From: Haliscomenobacter sp965225875
Lineage (GTDB): Bacteria > Bacteroidota > Bacteroidia > Chitinophagales > Saprospiraceae
Reading direction: 5' to 3'
Length of the DNA stretch: 64,000 bases
Assembly (NCBI RefSeq): GCF_965225875.1
Contig: NZ_CBDDBS010000003.1
Span: forward strand, 1,116,001 to 1,180,000
Part shown: positions 1 to 8,936 of the stretch, piece after piece
Layout of the letters: each line of letters opens with the position of its first letter
How positions within the stretch are numbered: the first letter of the stretch is position 1
Notes under the pieces: generated by a model
Told to the model about the DNA's origin: nothing
Seen by the model: only the letters and a program-made list of their open reading frames with translations
Database searches by the model: none
Program-made: the position numbers and the translations under genes

Positions 1-820
1 GTTTCCGTACTTGTTCACTTACCGGGTGCGGCAAACATCTCAATACTGTGTCTCTTTTATCCAATAAACTCACGGTACCACCATAGGCTTGATTTTCCCA
101 GATTTTTTTCACATCCGAGTTATAAGAAGCAAAAGTAGACACCATGGTATCCAGCAACAGTTCATTGACGACCAGTTCTGTGCCTGAATTATTTGCTGTT
201 CCAACTGGCAAAGACCACTCATGGGCATCCACTTGATCTGCCTCATAAAAAATGCCCCAAACTGGGGTTTCATGAGCCTGTTTGGTCAATATTCCACGCG
301 TAAAAGGAGTACTTGCTTCGATGGTCAACACTTTAGCCCGGGCAGCTTCAAATGCCGCGTTAATGGATTCCTGATTGCTCAGGGATCGATAAAATTGGAT
401 TGCAAATTCTTTGGCTTTATGGTCTTCAACTGGAGAACTGGTTGCAATGACCAAAGGAATTTGTTTTTCCAATAGCCTGGCAACCTGGCCAGCCGTTGAG
501 CATCCATTTAAAATTACTGCCTTTAATCTGGGACAATTGCCCAACATCTCCGCGATGCCGAGTGCACTTGCCTGTTCATCATCAAGGGAAAGGTGTTCTT
601 TACCGGCATGGCCACTGTAATGGAAAAGCACAATGTTATTGCGATACAGGGTGAGGTATTCTGCCAATTTTTCTATACTAACCGATTGATCGCGGTGAAT
701 CACAAAATGGGCTTGGGCCTGTCTGGGCGCAAGCAAACTATAGATAAAATTATCTTCAGCTTCCAGCGCAGCGAGGGGGTTGTCCCGGTCATTTGCAAAG
801 GCAAAAAAAAGTATGTCCAT
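1..820 (-). CDS. CHAT-domain (caspase-like) protein, C-terminus outside window
   Basis: An open frame of 273 codons runs from an ATG at 820 to the window edge without a stop, so the C-terminal part is missing. The first ~195 residues look like a CHAT domain, the caspase-related cysteine protease fold. A histidine motif HYSGHAG lies at ~67-73 (H71 the likely catalytic base) and a cysteine motif LNGCSTAGQ at ~104-112 (C107 the likely nucleophile). A later VWGIFYEAD stretch fits the end of the fold. Residues ~200-273 look helical and match nothing I recognise; in related proteins this position leads into TPR, STAND-NTPase or effector-associated domains (family knowledge). There is no signal peptide, so it is probably cytoplasmic. 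It is divergent from the CoA-transferase gene at 973. CHAT assignment is fairly sure; the biological role is not. Confidence 0.8.
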   Translation of the reverse strand, partial: MDILFFAFANDRDNPLAALEAEDNFIYSLLAPRQAQAHFVIHRDQSVSIEKLAEYLTLYRNNIVLFHYSGHAGKEHLSLDDEQASALGIAEMLGNCPRLKAVILNGCSTAGQVARLLEKQIPLVIATSSPVEDHKAKEFAIQFYRSLSNQESINAAFEAARAKVLTIEASTPFTRGILTKQAHETPVWGIFYEADQVDAHEWSLPVGTANNSGTELVVNELLLDTMVSTFASYNSDVKKIWENQAYGGTVSLLDKRDTVLRCLPHPVSEQVRK

Positions 821-848
821 ATGACCTAAATTTGAGTAGGCTCTAAGC

Positions 849-900
849 GTTTGTTTAAGTTTTTTGTTCGGTCTACAAACGGCCCAAAACTTAAACAAAC
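849..900. promoter_or_regulatory. 15-bp perfect inverted repeat in divergent intergenic region
   Basis: The arms 849-863 and 886-900 are perfectly complementary (GTTTGTTTAAGTTTT and its complement) around a 22-base spacer. The repeat lies between the divergent starts at 820 and 973. It could be an operator for one or both genes or a hairpin in the 5' leader of the CHAT gene. A terminator is unlikely because no gene ends here. Confidence 0.5.
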
Positions 901-972
901 TCTAATTTATATTTATTCCAACACAAATCTGTAGAAAAATGTATTGTACTATTGTGCAGATGAAAATCGCTT

Positions 973-2073
973 ATGGATTCTACGCTTAGTTTACCCTTAA
1001 AAGGCTTAAAAGTCCTCGAACTCGCTACCGTTCTGGCTGGCCCGGCGGTGGGCATGTTCCTGGCTGAACTGGGGGCCAAAGTCATCAAAATAGAAAATCT
1101 GACTACCAATGGCGATGTTACCCGCAGTTGGAAACTGACCACTGAAGACCCCAATTGGGCTTACTCCGCCTACTATTGCAGCGTCAATTGGGGCAAGGAA
1201 ATCCTGCTCATGGATTTGAACCAAGCACAAAACTTGGCCTGGTTGCAGGAACAAATCAAAACCACCGATATCGTTCTGGCCAATTTCAAACCCGAGTCTG
1301 CCCGGCGGATGGGTTTGGATTATGCCAGTTTAGCCAAACTCAATCCCCAATTGATCTACGGGGATATCACTGGTTATGGCTCTGGCGACGAACGCCCAGC
1401 TTTTGATATGGTCTTACAAGCAGAAGCTGGTTTTTTGTACATGACTGGCGAAAAAAATGGTGCTCCGGTAAAAATGCCCGTGGCTTTGATCGACTTGTTG
1501 GCTGCGCATCAACTCAAAGAGGGCATCTTGCTAGCCTTGCTGCAAAAGGAAAAAACCGGGTTGGGCACTAAAGTAACGGTATCCCTGTACGACACTGCCC
1601 TAGCCTCCCTCGCCAATCAAGCCACCAATTGGTTGATTGCCGGAAAAATTCCCCAACGGATGGGCACCTTACACCCAAATATAGCGCCTTATGGCGAGTT
1701 GCTGGAATGTAACGATGGTGGGCAGATAGTGCTGGCGGTTGGCAATGATCGGCAATTTCAGCTATTGTGCAAAACCCTGGATCTAGAGGACCTGGCACAG
1801 ACACCTCAATATTCTGACAACAAACAAAGGGTACTAAATCGGCAGGAGTTATTCGTGCAATTGCAGGCAAAAGCCGGGCAGTTTAGTCGGGAAGAGTTGC
1901 TAAATAAATTGCATCAAATGGGGGTGCCTGCCGGGGCAGTGCGGACCATGCCCGAGGTATTTGCAGAATCGGCTGCACAGGAATTGCTATTGCACTGGGC
2001 TTTACCGGATGGGACAGAAGTCAGGAGTGTTCGATCGGTCGTGTTTGAGTTGGAGCAAAACCCAAATGAATAA
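973..2073 (+). CDS. CaiB/BaiF family (class III) CoA-transferase
   Basis: A cytoplasmic enzyme expected to move CoA between acyl-CoA and a free carboxylic acid through an aspartyl-CoA thioester. The 366 residues start with the family signature (LKVLELATVLAGPAVGMFL, then GAKVIKIE at ~34-41). The likely catalytic aspartate is D145 in the motif RPAFDMVLQAEAG. At 366 residues it is slightly shorter than typical members (about 380-430), mostly at the N-terminal half. It stands alone on the plus strand and converges with the 2081-3841 gene with only 7 bases between stops. The substrate cannot be read from the sequence; the nearby inositol oxygenase does not settle it. The family call is firm. Confidence 0.9.
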   Translation: MDSTLSLPLKGLKVLELATVLAGPAVGMFLAELGAKVIKIENLTTNGDVTRSWKLTTEDPNWAYSAYYCSVNWGKEILLMDLNQAQNLAWLQEQIKTTDIVLANFKPESARRMGLDYASLAKLNPQLIYGDITGYGSGDERPAFDMVLQAEAGFLYMTGEKNGAPVKMPVALIDLLAAHQLKEGILLALLQKEKTGLGTKVTVSLYDTALASLANQATNWLIAGKIPQRMGTLHPNIAPYGELLECNDGGQIVLAVGNDRQFQLLCKTLDLEDLAQTPQYSDNKQRVLNRQELFVQLQAKAGQFSREELLNKLHQMGVPAGAVRTMPEVFAESAAQELLLHWALPDGTEVRSVRSVVFELEQNPNE

Positions 2074-2080
2074 AACCCAA

Positions 2081-3841
2081 TCAAGAAATGACCAGCACAT
2101 GTTTGAACGGCGTTTTGCCAGTCAAATAGACATTCAAACCAGGCTGGCGCAAGGTGCCATTGTGCGTCGTATACACTTCACCATCGAGGCTCCTCAGCCT
2201 ATTGTGGGCATAAATGCCAGGGCCAAAGTTGATGGTATCTTTTCCCAAAGTATAGGTCCCTGTTCCTGATTGCAAAAAGTAGTTTTGGGGCTGATCTTCA
2301 AAAGTTTTCATTTCCGAAAGTTGTCCTCCCTCTTTGAAACACAATTCTATAGTTATGTCGACGCCTTCAATGCCTGTGGTCCCAAATTCGAGTTCAAACC
2401 CATTTTGTACGGCTTGAATACGAATGCTTGTTTCAATGCTTTTCACATTGCTTACGGGCCTATTTTCAAAATCCATTTTGTTCCAAAACCGGTGGTCAAT
2501 GCTTTCGGAAAGTGGGTAGTCTCCGTCTTTGCGGCGTTTATTTTTGGGCAAGGGTTGGTAATACGGCACGTCAATTTTCTGTTTCAAAACGTACATATTG
2601 CCCTCTTTTTTTACTCCATCACTGCGAAAGTAGCCCGTGGAGAAAAAATTGCTTGACAAGCGGACGTGTTTTAACACCGCCTCACCTTTGCGGAAAGCAA
2701 AAAAAGTGGGATTACTCGAGCGTCCCGACGCGATGATTAAGGGTTTGTCTGTACCCCCAAATACCGTTGCAGTCTGGTCATTTTGGCGGAAGCGTACCAG
2801 ACTATTGGCCGGAAAAAATTGTTCATAGTGGGTATTCAGTGGCTTTGGGCTAGGCATTTCTTGTTGCAGAGAGCGGTCCTCCAGGAAATAAAATAAGGAT
2901 TGACTGCGTACCCTTTCATCAAAACCACCTTGCTCTTCTAAAAACTGGGCAATGGCAGCAAATGTCTGGTTCTTATCCAAAATAGCCATATAACGATAGA
3001 GCACATAATAAGTCAAGGCGCTCCAGCTGCGGTATTGATCCTGGCGGCGACTGTCTACCGTAACCAATTCACCATTGGGTTCGAGGTGGTAAAACACTCT
3101 TTCGAGGTTTTTGCGAACTGGTTCCAATAATTTTGGCCTTTTCAACAAGCGGGCAAGGGTAATCAAAGCCTTGTCAATGTGCTCTGAATAGATCATGCTG
3201 CGCTCCAGATAGTGCCCGTCGCTGTCAATAAATACCCCTTCAGACAGCCACTCCTCGATGCGATCGAGGTATTTTTTGTGGGGATACAAGTGATTGACAC
3301 GCGCCAAAGCCGAAGAGACCACCCAACGGTGATTGGGTGTGTGAACGCCTCCCTCCACAAGAGCATCTCCTGCCTTTATGATGAAGGTTTTCGCCAAAGA
3401 TTTGACTTTATCCAATTCTATCGCTTTGTTTCGCTCCAAAACAGCAGTAGCGGCGCAAACCGGTTCTAAGATGAAGGCTGTATCGGGTGGAGATTCGACA
3501 TTCCCAAGATTTAAAGTGCCATCCGCTGTTTGAACTTTAATCAGAAAGTCCATGATGCGCTCCATCAAGGGGATCAAAGTGGCAGCTTGGTAATATTTTG
3601 AGCTTGGTTCGCAATAAGCACAAGCTAAATTAGCGTAATCGTGACCCAATTGCCGCTCCAAAACCTGGATATCTCTGGAAAATTTGCTAAACAGTTTTTC
3701 AATTTCTTTGGCATTGGCAGCCACAAGGCCCTGGAAAAAATCTATTGGCTGAGCAGAAAAAAGTGTATTACCATTTAAGTCCAGGTAAGCAAAAGAAGGG
3801 ATGGCAAAGGCAATGGTTTTGATTACGGCTCTCCTTTTCAT
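2081..3841 (-). CDS. Heparinase II/III-like (alpha/alpha)-toroid protein, putative polysaccharide lyase
   Basis: A 586-residue protein with an N-terminal export signal (KRRAVIKTIAFAIPSFAYL; the double Arg suggests possible Tat use). The middle (~60-330) is alpha-helical with repeated aromatic and His-rich turns such as TPNHRWVVSSALA and ERSMIYSEHIDKAL, as in (alpha/alpha)-toroid lyases. The C-terminal third is beta-rich (~350-586, ending TGKTPFKHVLVIS), as in the heparinase II/III beta-sandwich. It is the third gene of a susC-susD operon, 64 bp after susD, which supports a role in breaking down a uronic-acid-containing glycan (inference). I did not identify catalytic residues with confidence. 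It might instead be a related glycoside hydrolase with the same fold. Confidence 0.55.
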   Translation of the reverse strand: MKRRAVIKTIAFAIPSFAYLDLNGNTLFSAQPIDFFQGLVAANAKEIEKLFSKFSRDIQVLERQLGHDYANLACAYCEPSSKYYQAATLIPLMERIMDFLIKVQTADGTLNLGNVESPPDTAFILEPVCAATAVLERNKAIELDKVKSLAKTFIIKAGDALVEGGVHTPNHRWVVSSALARVNHLYPHKKYLDRIEEWLSEGVFIDSDGHYLERSMIYSEHIDKALITLARLLKRPKLLEPVRKNLERVFYHLEPNGELVTVDSRRQDQYRSWSALTYYVLYRYMAILDKNQTFAAIAQFLEEQGGFDERVRSQSLFYFLEDRSLQQEMPSPKPLNTHYEQFFPANSLVRFRQNDQTATVFGGTDKPLIIASGRSSNPTFFAFRKGEAVLKHVRLSSNFFSTGYFRSDGVKKEGNMYVLKQKIDVPYYQPLPKNKRRKDGDYPLSESIDHRFWNKMDFENRPVSNVKSIETSIRIQAVQNGFELEFGTTGIEGVDITIELCFKEGGQLSEMKTFEDQPQNYFLQSGTGTYTLGKDTINFGPGIYAHNRLRSLDGEVYTTHNGTLRQPGLNVYLTGKTPFKHVLVIS

Positions 3842-3860
3842 TTTTACACCCGTTTAAAAA

Positions 3861-3890
3861 GAGAAACATGCCCCGAAGAGCATGTTCCTC
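3861..3890 (-). terminator. Stem-loop plus T-run between susD and lyase-like gene
   Basis: The arms 3861-3871 and 3880-3890 pair over 11 bp with one mismatch around an 8-base loop. On the minus strand the stem is followed by CTTTTT-type bases (3856-3860). It sits inside the 64-bp gap after susD, so it would act as a partial terminator or mRNA-stabilising hairpin that lowers expression of the downstream gene relative to susCD. Confidence 0.55.
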
Positions 3891-3905
3891 TCAATATTTA
3901 GCAGC

Positions 3906-5525
3906 CTAATATCCAGGATTCTGTTTCAAAGCTGGATTAAGCACAAATGCATTCGTTGGAATGGGCAAAATACGGCGATAAGTATCCGTATTCGTTTTAA
4001 AGCCCCATTTTCCTTCAAATTTTCCGTAACGAATCATATCGTTGCGGTGCCAGCTTTCCCAGGCCAATTCGCGGCATCTTTCACTGTACACGTCTTCCAA
4101 AGTGACAGCTGTCCAGGCTGGACTTGTTGATCTTTGTGCCCGCAATTGATTTACCAGGGAAAGTGCAGTTGCGCCTCCAGTTGCAGCCCCACCCCTCAGA
4201 ATGGCCTCCGCTTTCATCAAAATAATGTCGGAATAGCGCAAAAATGGAATGTCATTGTTCTGATTGCGGCTGGTGGAGCTTGCATCAGGATAAAACTTGA
4301 CATTGCGAATGCCCATGTTCCAGGCAATTTCATCGTTGCCACAATCGAATAAAGTTGGACTTTGTCTCAGGGTAATATCCGGTGTGATTTCGACATGGTA
4401 AGTAAGCGCAGCGCCGCCATCTGAACCTGTGTAAAATTGGTCATACCCCTTTTTGGTGGTTGTCACCATCAGTGGCGATCCATCCGCATTGTATTGTTTG
4501 CCAACCAACCACTGTTTATTGCGAATGTCGTTGGAGTCTCTGGTGAAATGAGCATAAAATTCAGGCAAAGTACTCCGTGGTGCACTGGGTGTAAAGGGCA
4601 GACTGTAACGCTTGGTTTGTGAGCGCAACACATCATAACGAGCATGGTATTGGAAGCCATTTGTGCCTGGTAATGAGGCCATTGCCGGATCGTAAGGTAT
4701 GGCAAAAATGAATTCCTTCATGGCTGGTCCATTGTTAGGATAAAACATTTGCAGGTAAGAAGCCCGCGGTTCGATGGCAAATTTGCCGGAGCTAATTACG
4801 GCATCACAAGCAGTAATGCATTCATTGTATTTGGCTGTACCTGTATAGTATTCCGCGTTCAAGTACATTTTAGCCAACAAGGCCTGGGCCGCAAATGCCG
4901 TGGGCCTACCATAGGTGCTTACATCTACTGTAGTGCTCAAGCTGGGTAAAGCATCCTTGATTTCTTTTTCAATAAAAGCGAAAACTTCGGCACGTGGAGC
5001 ATTGGCTTTGGGGGTAAAATCGCCATAGGTTGTGATGATTGGTACATTGCCAAACAAATCCATCCACATGAAGTAAGCAATCGCCCGCACCATCCGCAGC
5101 TCTGCCAACATTTGTGGCTTGGTCGTATTGTTGTCAGGCATGTTTTCACCCAAAATAGCCAGGGCTTGATTGGTAGTCCCAACGATATTGGAAAACCAGC
5201 TCCAGGCAGAGTTGGTCATCCCGTGATCGGGCGTCCAGGAATGGTAGTGCGGCATTAAATAACCCTGGTTGTCGTACCAGTTGCCACCACGTGCGGGCAT
5301 GATGGACTCATCCGTACTTTGTGACTGCAAGAAGTGATAATCCAAAGCAAAGTTGCCCCGCAGCGCCGCGTAAGCTGGTCCGGCGGCCTGGACAAATTGT
5401 GCTTGGGTTTTAGGAAAGGCATCGGGAGTCAAAGCGGATGTGATCGGAACATCCAAATCATGACAAGCTGGCATTATAGAAATGATACCGGCCAGTAAAA
5501 CTATTTTTATAAATGACTTTTTCAT
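3906..5525 (-). CDS. SusD/RagB-family nutrient-binding outer-membrane lipoprotein
   Basis: A 539-residue surface lipoprotein that would cap the SusC transporter and bind glycan. The N-terminus is a lipoprotein signal peptide ending in the lipobox IMPAC, with the acylated Cys at ~21. SusD features follow: the helical TPR-like region with EMRVVRAIAYF-like wording (AELRMVRAIAYFMWMDLFGNVPII at ~140-165, here quoted in part), RPTAFAAQALLAKMYLNAEYY in the same style, and the C-terminal RYSDIILMKAEA motif followed by RERCRELAWE-type sequence and a family-typical NPGY end. It lies 76 bp after susC on the same strand. Ligand unknown; the neighbouring lyase-like protein suggests a uronate-bearing polysaccharide. 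Confidence 0.95.
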   Translation of the reverse strand: MKKSFIKIVLLAGIISIMPACHDLDVPITSALTPDAFPKTQAQFVQAAGPAYAALRGNFALDYHFLQSQSTDESIMPARGGNWYDNQGYLMPHYHSWTPDHGMTNSAWSWFSNIVGTTNQALAILGENMPDNNTTKPQMLAELRMVRAIAYFMWMDLFGNVPIITTYGDFTPKANAPRAEVFAFIEKEIKDALPSLSTTVDVSTYGRPTAFAAQALLAKMYLNAEYYTGTAKYNECITACDAVISSGKFAIEPRASYLQMFYPNNGPAMKEFIFAIPYDPAMASLPGTNGFQYHARYDVLRSQTKRYSLPFTPSAPRSTLPEFYAHFTRDSNDIRNKQWLVGKQYNADGSPLMVTTTKKGYDQFYTGSDGGAALTYHVEITPDITLRQSPTLFDCGNDEIAWNMGIRNVKFYPDASSTSRNQNNDIPFLRYSDIILMKAEAILRGGAATGGATALSLVNQLRAQRSTSPAWTAVTLEDVYSERCRELAWESWHRNDMIRYGKFEGKWGFKTNTDTYRRILPIPTNAFVLNPALKQNPGY

Positions 5526-5601
5526 GGTGTCAATGATTTAATATGGTTAGTGATTGGCCTTTAGCGTTCTTCACACCAAAAACCCACCATCCACTAATGA
5601 A

Positions 5602-8600
5602 TTAAAAAGAAGTGTTCAAACCCAACATCAGGGTACGTGTTTTGGGATAAAAGTTGTTGGTATCTACCCCTGGAGCAATACCGCCTTGATTGACTTCAGG
5701 GTCAATGCCGGTGTATTTTGTCCAGGTAAAGGCGTTATTGACCGCTGCATAAATCCTTACAGATTGCAGGTATTTGCTGATGCCTTTGATGGTGTACCCC
5801 AGGGTCGCATTGTCGAGACGCACATAAGAACCATCTTCAACGAAACGGGAAGAATACCGATGCGAATTGACGTCTTTGGCTGATTCGGAAGCGACATCAG
5901 TCAAGATATTGGTGAATTGTGCGGTAGTTGGTCTGAACAAATCGGCGCGAGTAGCATTGAAAATTTTGTTGCCAAAAACCCCTCTGATGAAGAAGTTGAA
6001 ATCAAAGTTGCCAAACCGCAAAGTATTTGTCCAACCCAACAACAACTTAGGCTGAGGGCTACCAACGTAGTAATAATCCGTTCCAATGGCCGGTGTAGTT
6101 GTCAATTCTCCATTTTTCTTGAAGTATTGAGATATGCCATTGGCATCTTTTCCAGCATAGCTAAAGGAGAAAAATTGGCCCAATGGGTAGCCTGCTTTCA
6201 AAATCTGGAGGGTACTACCCGTTTGGCCACTGCCTTCAGGCTGGGTCAAACGCACTGCATCACCACCAGAAAACAGCGGGTTGCTCAGACTCACAATTTT
6301 GTTGGTGTTGCTGGCCAGGTTGATTCCAGAAGTCCAATACAAGTTTTTAGAGCTGATGGGCGTGATGTTAAGGCTCAATTCTACTCCTTTGTTGTTCATG
6401 CTCCCACCATTGGCAACGATGCTACCTGCGGGTACTAAAACCCGATCCACGGCATAACTGTAAATCATGCCATCAGTGGTTTTTTCGTACACTTCCACGG
6501 TACCGCTGAGCTTACCTTTCAGGATAGAGAAGTCCAGGCCAATGTTTTTGGTTGTTGTTTTTTCCCACTGCAAATCTGGATTAGCTGCTTTTGTCGGGCC
6601 TAAAGCTGCCGTAAGGGTGCCGTTGTTGTAATAAGAACCGAGGCTACCAGATAGGAACAGGGCCGTATAGGCGTTGAAACCCGAAGAGTTACCCGTTACT
6701 CCATAGCTGGCTCTGATTTTCAGGTCATCAAAGAAGTTCTGATTTTCCATAAATCCTTCTTCGATAACCCGCCAAGCGGCTCCTACTGAAGGGAAGTAAC
6801 CCCACTGGTTGTTCTCACCAAACACCGAACTACCATCCCGGCGGATCGATCCTTGCAACAAGTATTTGTCGTTGAAGCTGTAGTTCAAACGGGCAAAATC
6901 AGAGATCAAACGGTTTTGCTGATAAATGCCATCCGCGCCAAAATTGATGCGGTAACCATTGATTGCATAAGGGTTACTCAAGGCAAAGTTGTTGAAACCG
7001 ATGTTGTCAACCGGGAAGTTGGTACTGGTCACCTGGAAACCATCCCCGATGGTGTTGTCCTGCCAGGAATAACCGACCACCGCTTTGATGTCGTGGCTAC
7101 CAAAGGTTTTGTTCCAAGTCAAAAAGGTCTCCAGGATGTTGTTGGTGTTCTCGTAAGTGTTCCGCACCGCCGAGCCATTGGTGCCAAAGTTTTGCAGGAA
7201 GTGGACAGCAGGTGGTTCCGGTTTGTAGTAAAAATTGGCACTGTTGTACTGGGAGTAATAACTGCCATAATACTCACCATGCAAGGAGGTTGACCTTTGG
7301 TGGGAAAAATTCATATTGTAACTCAAACCAAATGGCAACTGCACTTGCGCGGTAAAAGCGCCAATCAAGTTGTTGAATTTGGTCTGATCCTGGCCATTTT
7401 CAACCATCGCTACCGGGTTGAAATACCCCCCGGTCGTAAAGTTTTCAAAGAAAGTACCATCCGGGTTTCTAACCGGGGAGGTAGGTAAATAAGTGATCAT
7501 CTGGCCTAAAACGCTGTTGCGTTGAGGGGTATAATCCGATTTTGTTGATGCGTTTGACACCTGCATCCCCAACTTGACCTTGTCATTCAACAAAGATTGG
7601 TCAAATTGCAGACGGGCGATAACCCGCTGAAAATTGCTTTCCAACAAAATCCCTTCCTTGTTCATGTAGTTGAGGCTGGCGCTGTAGGTATGGTGCTCGC
7701 CGCCGCCGCTGAAGGATAAATTGTGGTTGTAGGACATCGCCTGCTCTCTTTGTACCGCTTTTTGCCAATCGGTATCAGCCCCTTTGTCATTGGCAGGGGT
7801 CATGGATTGCCCATTAGCAGCCAAAAAAGCTTTCAACTCAGCTGAATTCATCATATCGAGGCGGCTGGCAACCGTTTCCGATCCTACAAAACCATTGTAC
7901 GAAACAACACCTTGGCCTTTTTTGCCTTTTTTGGTGGTGATCATAATGACCCCATTGGCTGCACGATTCCCGTAAATAGCTGTTGCCGCTGCGTCTTTCA
8001 ACACATCAATCGTGGCAATGTCGTCTGGCGCAATGGTTGAGATGTCGGCACCGGGTACGTTGTCAATCACGTAAAAAGGGCCTTGTGAACTATTGATGGT
8101 AGATGCCCCTCTCAGGATCACGGCAGCGGGGCGATTGGGGTCGCCACTTGCCGAGATGTTGAGGCCAGGAACCTTGCCTTGTAACAATTGGCCAACATCG
8201 CTGATGGCCCCCCGGTTGAGGTCTTCGGGTTTCATGGTGGTTACCGCACTGGTCAAAGTCTTGCGGGAAGATTGTCCGTAACCAACTACCACAACCTCAT
8301 TCAGCGCACTTGCCGCATTGGCCAAAGATACATTGATCACTTTTTGGTTGTTGACTGAAACCTTTTGTTCAGCGTACCCTAGAAAGGAAAAAACCAAAGT
8401 TGCATCAGACGCGCAAGTAAGGGAGTAATTGCCATCTATATCCGTCACGGCACCATTGCTGGTTCCTTCGACGCGGATGTTGACCCCGATCAAAGGCTCG
8501 TTGTTGTCAGCAGCAGTCACTTTTCCCGATACAGTTATATCGGCAGAAGCTGAATCTGCAAATGTTGGTAAGGAAAGTAATGCGCATAGGCATAGCAGTA

Positions 8601-8634
8601 GCATCCTGTGCAGGAGCATTGGTACTTGTTTCAT
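5602..8634 (-). CDS. SusC/RagA-family TonB-linked outer-membrane transporter
   Basis: A 1010-residue outer-membrane beta-barrel that imports glycan fragments with TonB energy. In order there is a signal peptide (to ~A30), a carboxypeptidase-regulatory-like beta domain (ITVSGKVTAADNNEPLIGVNI onward, ~33-115), the SusC signature LNEVVVVGYG with a TonB-box-like segment at ~112-121, a plug domain with IDVLKDAAATAIYGNRAANG (quoted as one stretch of 20, ~209-228), and the barrel ending LMLGLNTSF with the terminal Phe typical of Bam substrates. It is the first gene of the susC-susD-lyase operon. It has no N-terminal anti-sigma-interacting extension, and no sigma/anti-sigma pair lies nearby, so control by the neighbouring LacI-type regulator is possible (inference). 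Confidence 0.95.
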   Translation of the reverse strand: MKQVPMLLHRMLLLCLCALLSLPTFADSASADITVSGKVTAADNNEPLIGVNIRVEGTSNGAVTDIDGNYSLTCASDATLVFSFLGYAEQKVSVNNQKVINVSLANAASALNEVVVVGYGQSSRKTLTSAVTTMKPEDLNRGAISDVGQLLQGKVPGLNISASGDPNRPAAVILRGASTINSSQGPFYVIDNVPGADISTIAPDDIATIDVLKDAAATAIYGNRAANGVIMITTKKGKKGQGVVSYNGFVGSETVASRLDMMNSAELKAFLAANGQSMTPANDKGADTDWQKAVQREQAMSYNHNLSFSGGGEHHTYSASLNYMNKEGILLESNFQRVIARLQFDQSLLNDKVKLGMQVSNASTKSDYTPQRNSVLGQMITYLPTSPVRNPDGTFFENFTTGGYFNPVAMVENGQDQTKFNNLIGAFTAQVQLPFGLSYNMNFSHQRSTSLHGEYYGSYYSQYNSANFYYKPEPPAVHFLQNFGTNGSAVRNTYENTNNILETFLTWNKTFGSHDIKAVVGYSWQDNTIGDGFQVTSTNFPVDNIGFNNFALSNPYAINGYRINFGADGIYQQNRLISDFARLNYSFNDKYLLQGSIRRDGSSVFGENNQWGYFPSVGAAWRVIEEGFMENQNFFDDLKIRASYGVTGNSSGFNAYTALFLSGSLGSYYNNGTLTAALGPTKAANPDLQWEKTTTKNIGLDFSILKGKLSGTVEVYEKTTDGMIYSYAVDRVLVPAGSIVANGGSMNNKGVELSLNITPISSKNLYWTSGINLASNTNKIVSLSNPLFSGGDAVRLTQPEGSGQTGSTLQILKAGYPLGQFFSFSYAGKDANGISQYFKKNGELTTTPAIGTDYYYVGSPQPKLLLGWTNTLRFGNFDFNFFIRGVFGNKIFNATRADLFRPTTAQFTNILTDVASESAKDVNSHRYSSRFVEDGSYVRLDNATLGYTIKGISKYLQSVRIYAAVNNAFTWTKYTGIDPEVNQGGIAPGVDTNNFYPKTRTLMLGLNTSF

Positions 8635-8936
8635 GCTAATGTTGTTTAAACTAGTGAAAGAAGGTGTTTGGTGTTAAAAAATTTGGTGTTAAAAAATAAA
8701 GTTTACGTTACGCAAGCCATGGTCAGTAGCTGCATTGAATCAAAATTTTGTAAAATGGCTTTAATAGTAGAAAGTAGTAGGGTTACAACTGCCTTTGGTG
8801 GCTTATTTCAAGATTTGAACCTTTAAATAAGCCATCAAAAGCACACTTGAGCTGTTGATAATTTGGTGTCCAAAGCTAAGCTTAGTTGGTTTTAGCTAGT
8901 GGTAACTTTATTTGGCAAGAACTCCTGGAGAGAAAT
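8635..8936. promoter_or_regulatory. 302-bp gap: susC leader and 3' region of inositol oxygenase
   Basis: No gene is seen here. The gap holds a perfect tandem duplication of a 15-mer (TTTGGTGTTAAAAAA at 8667-8681 and 8682-8696) about 33-62 bp before the susC start. It also holds a 10-bp stem with a 16-base loop (8799-8808 / 8825-8834) and a 10-bp palindrome CTAAGCTTAG at 8876-8885. None has a clear T-run. The susC promoter should be here, but I could not place a convincing -33/-7 pair. Confidence 0.45.
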
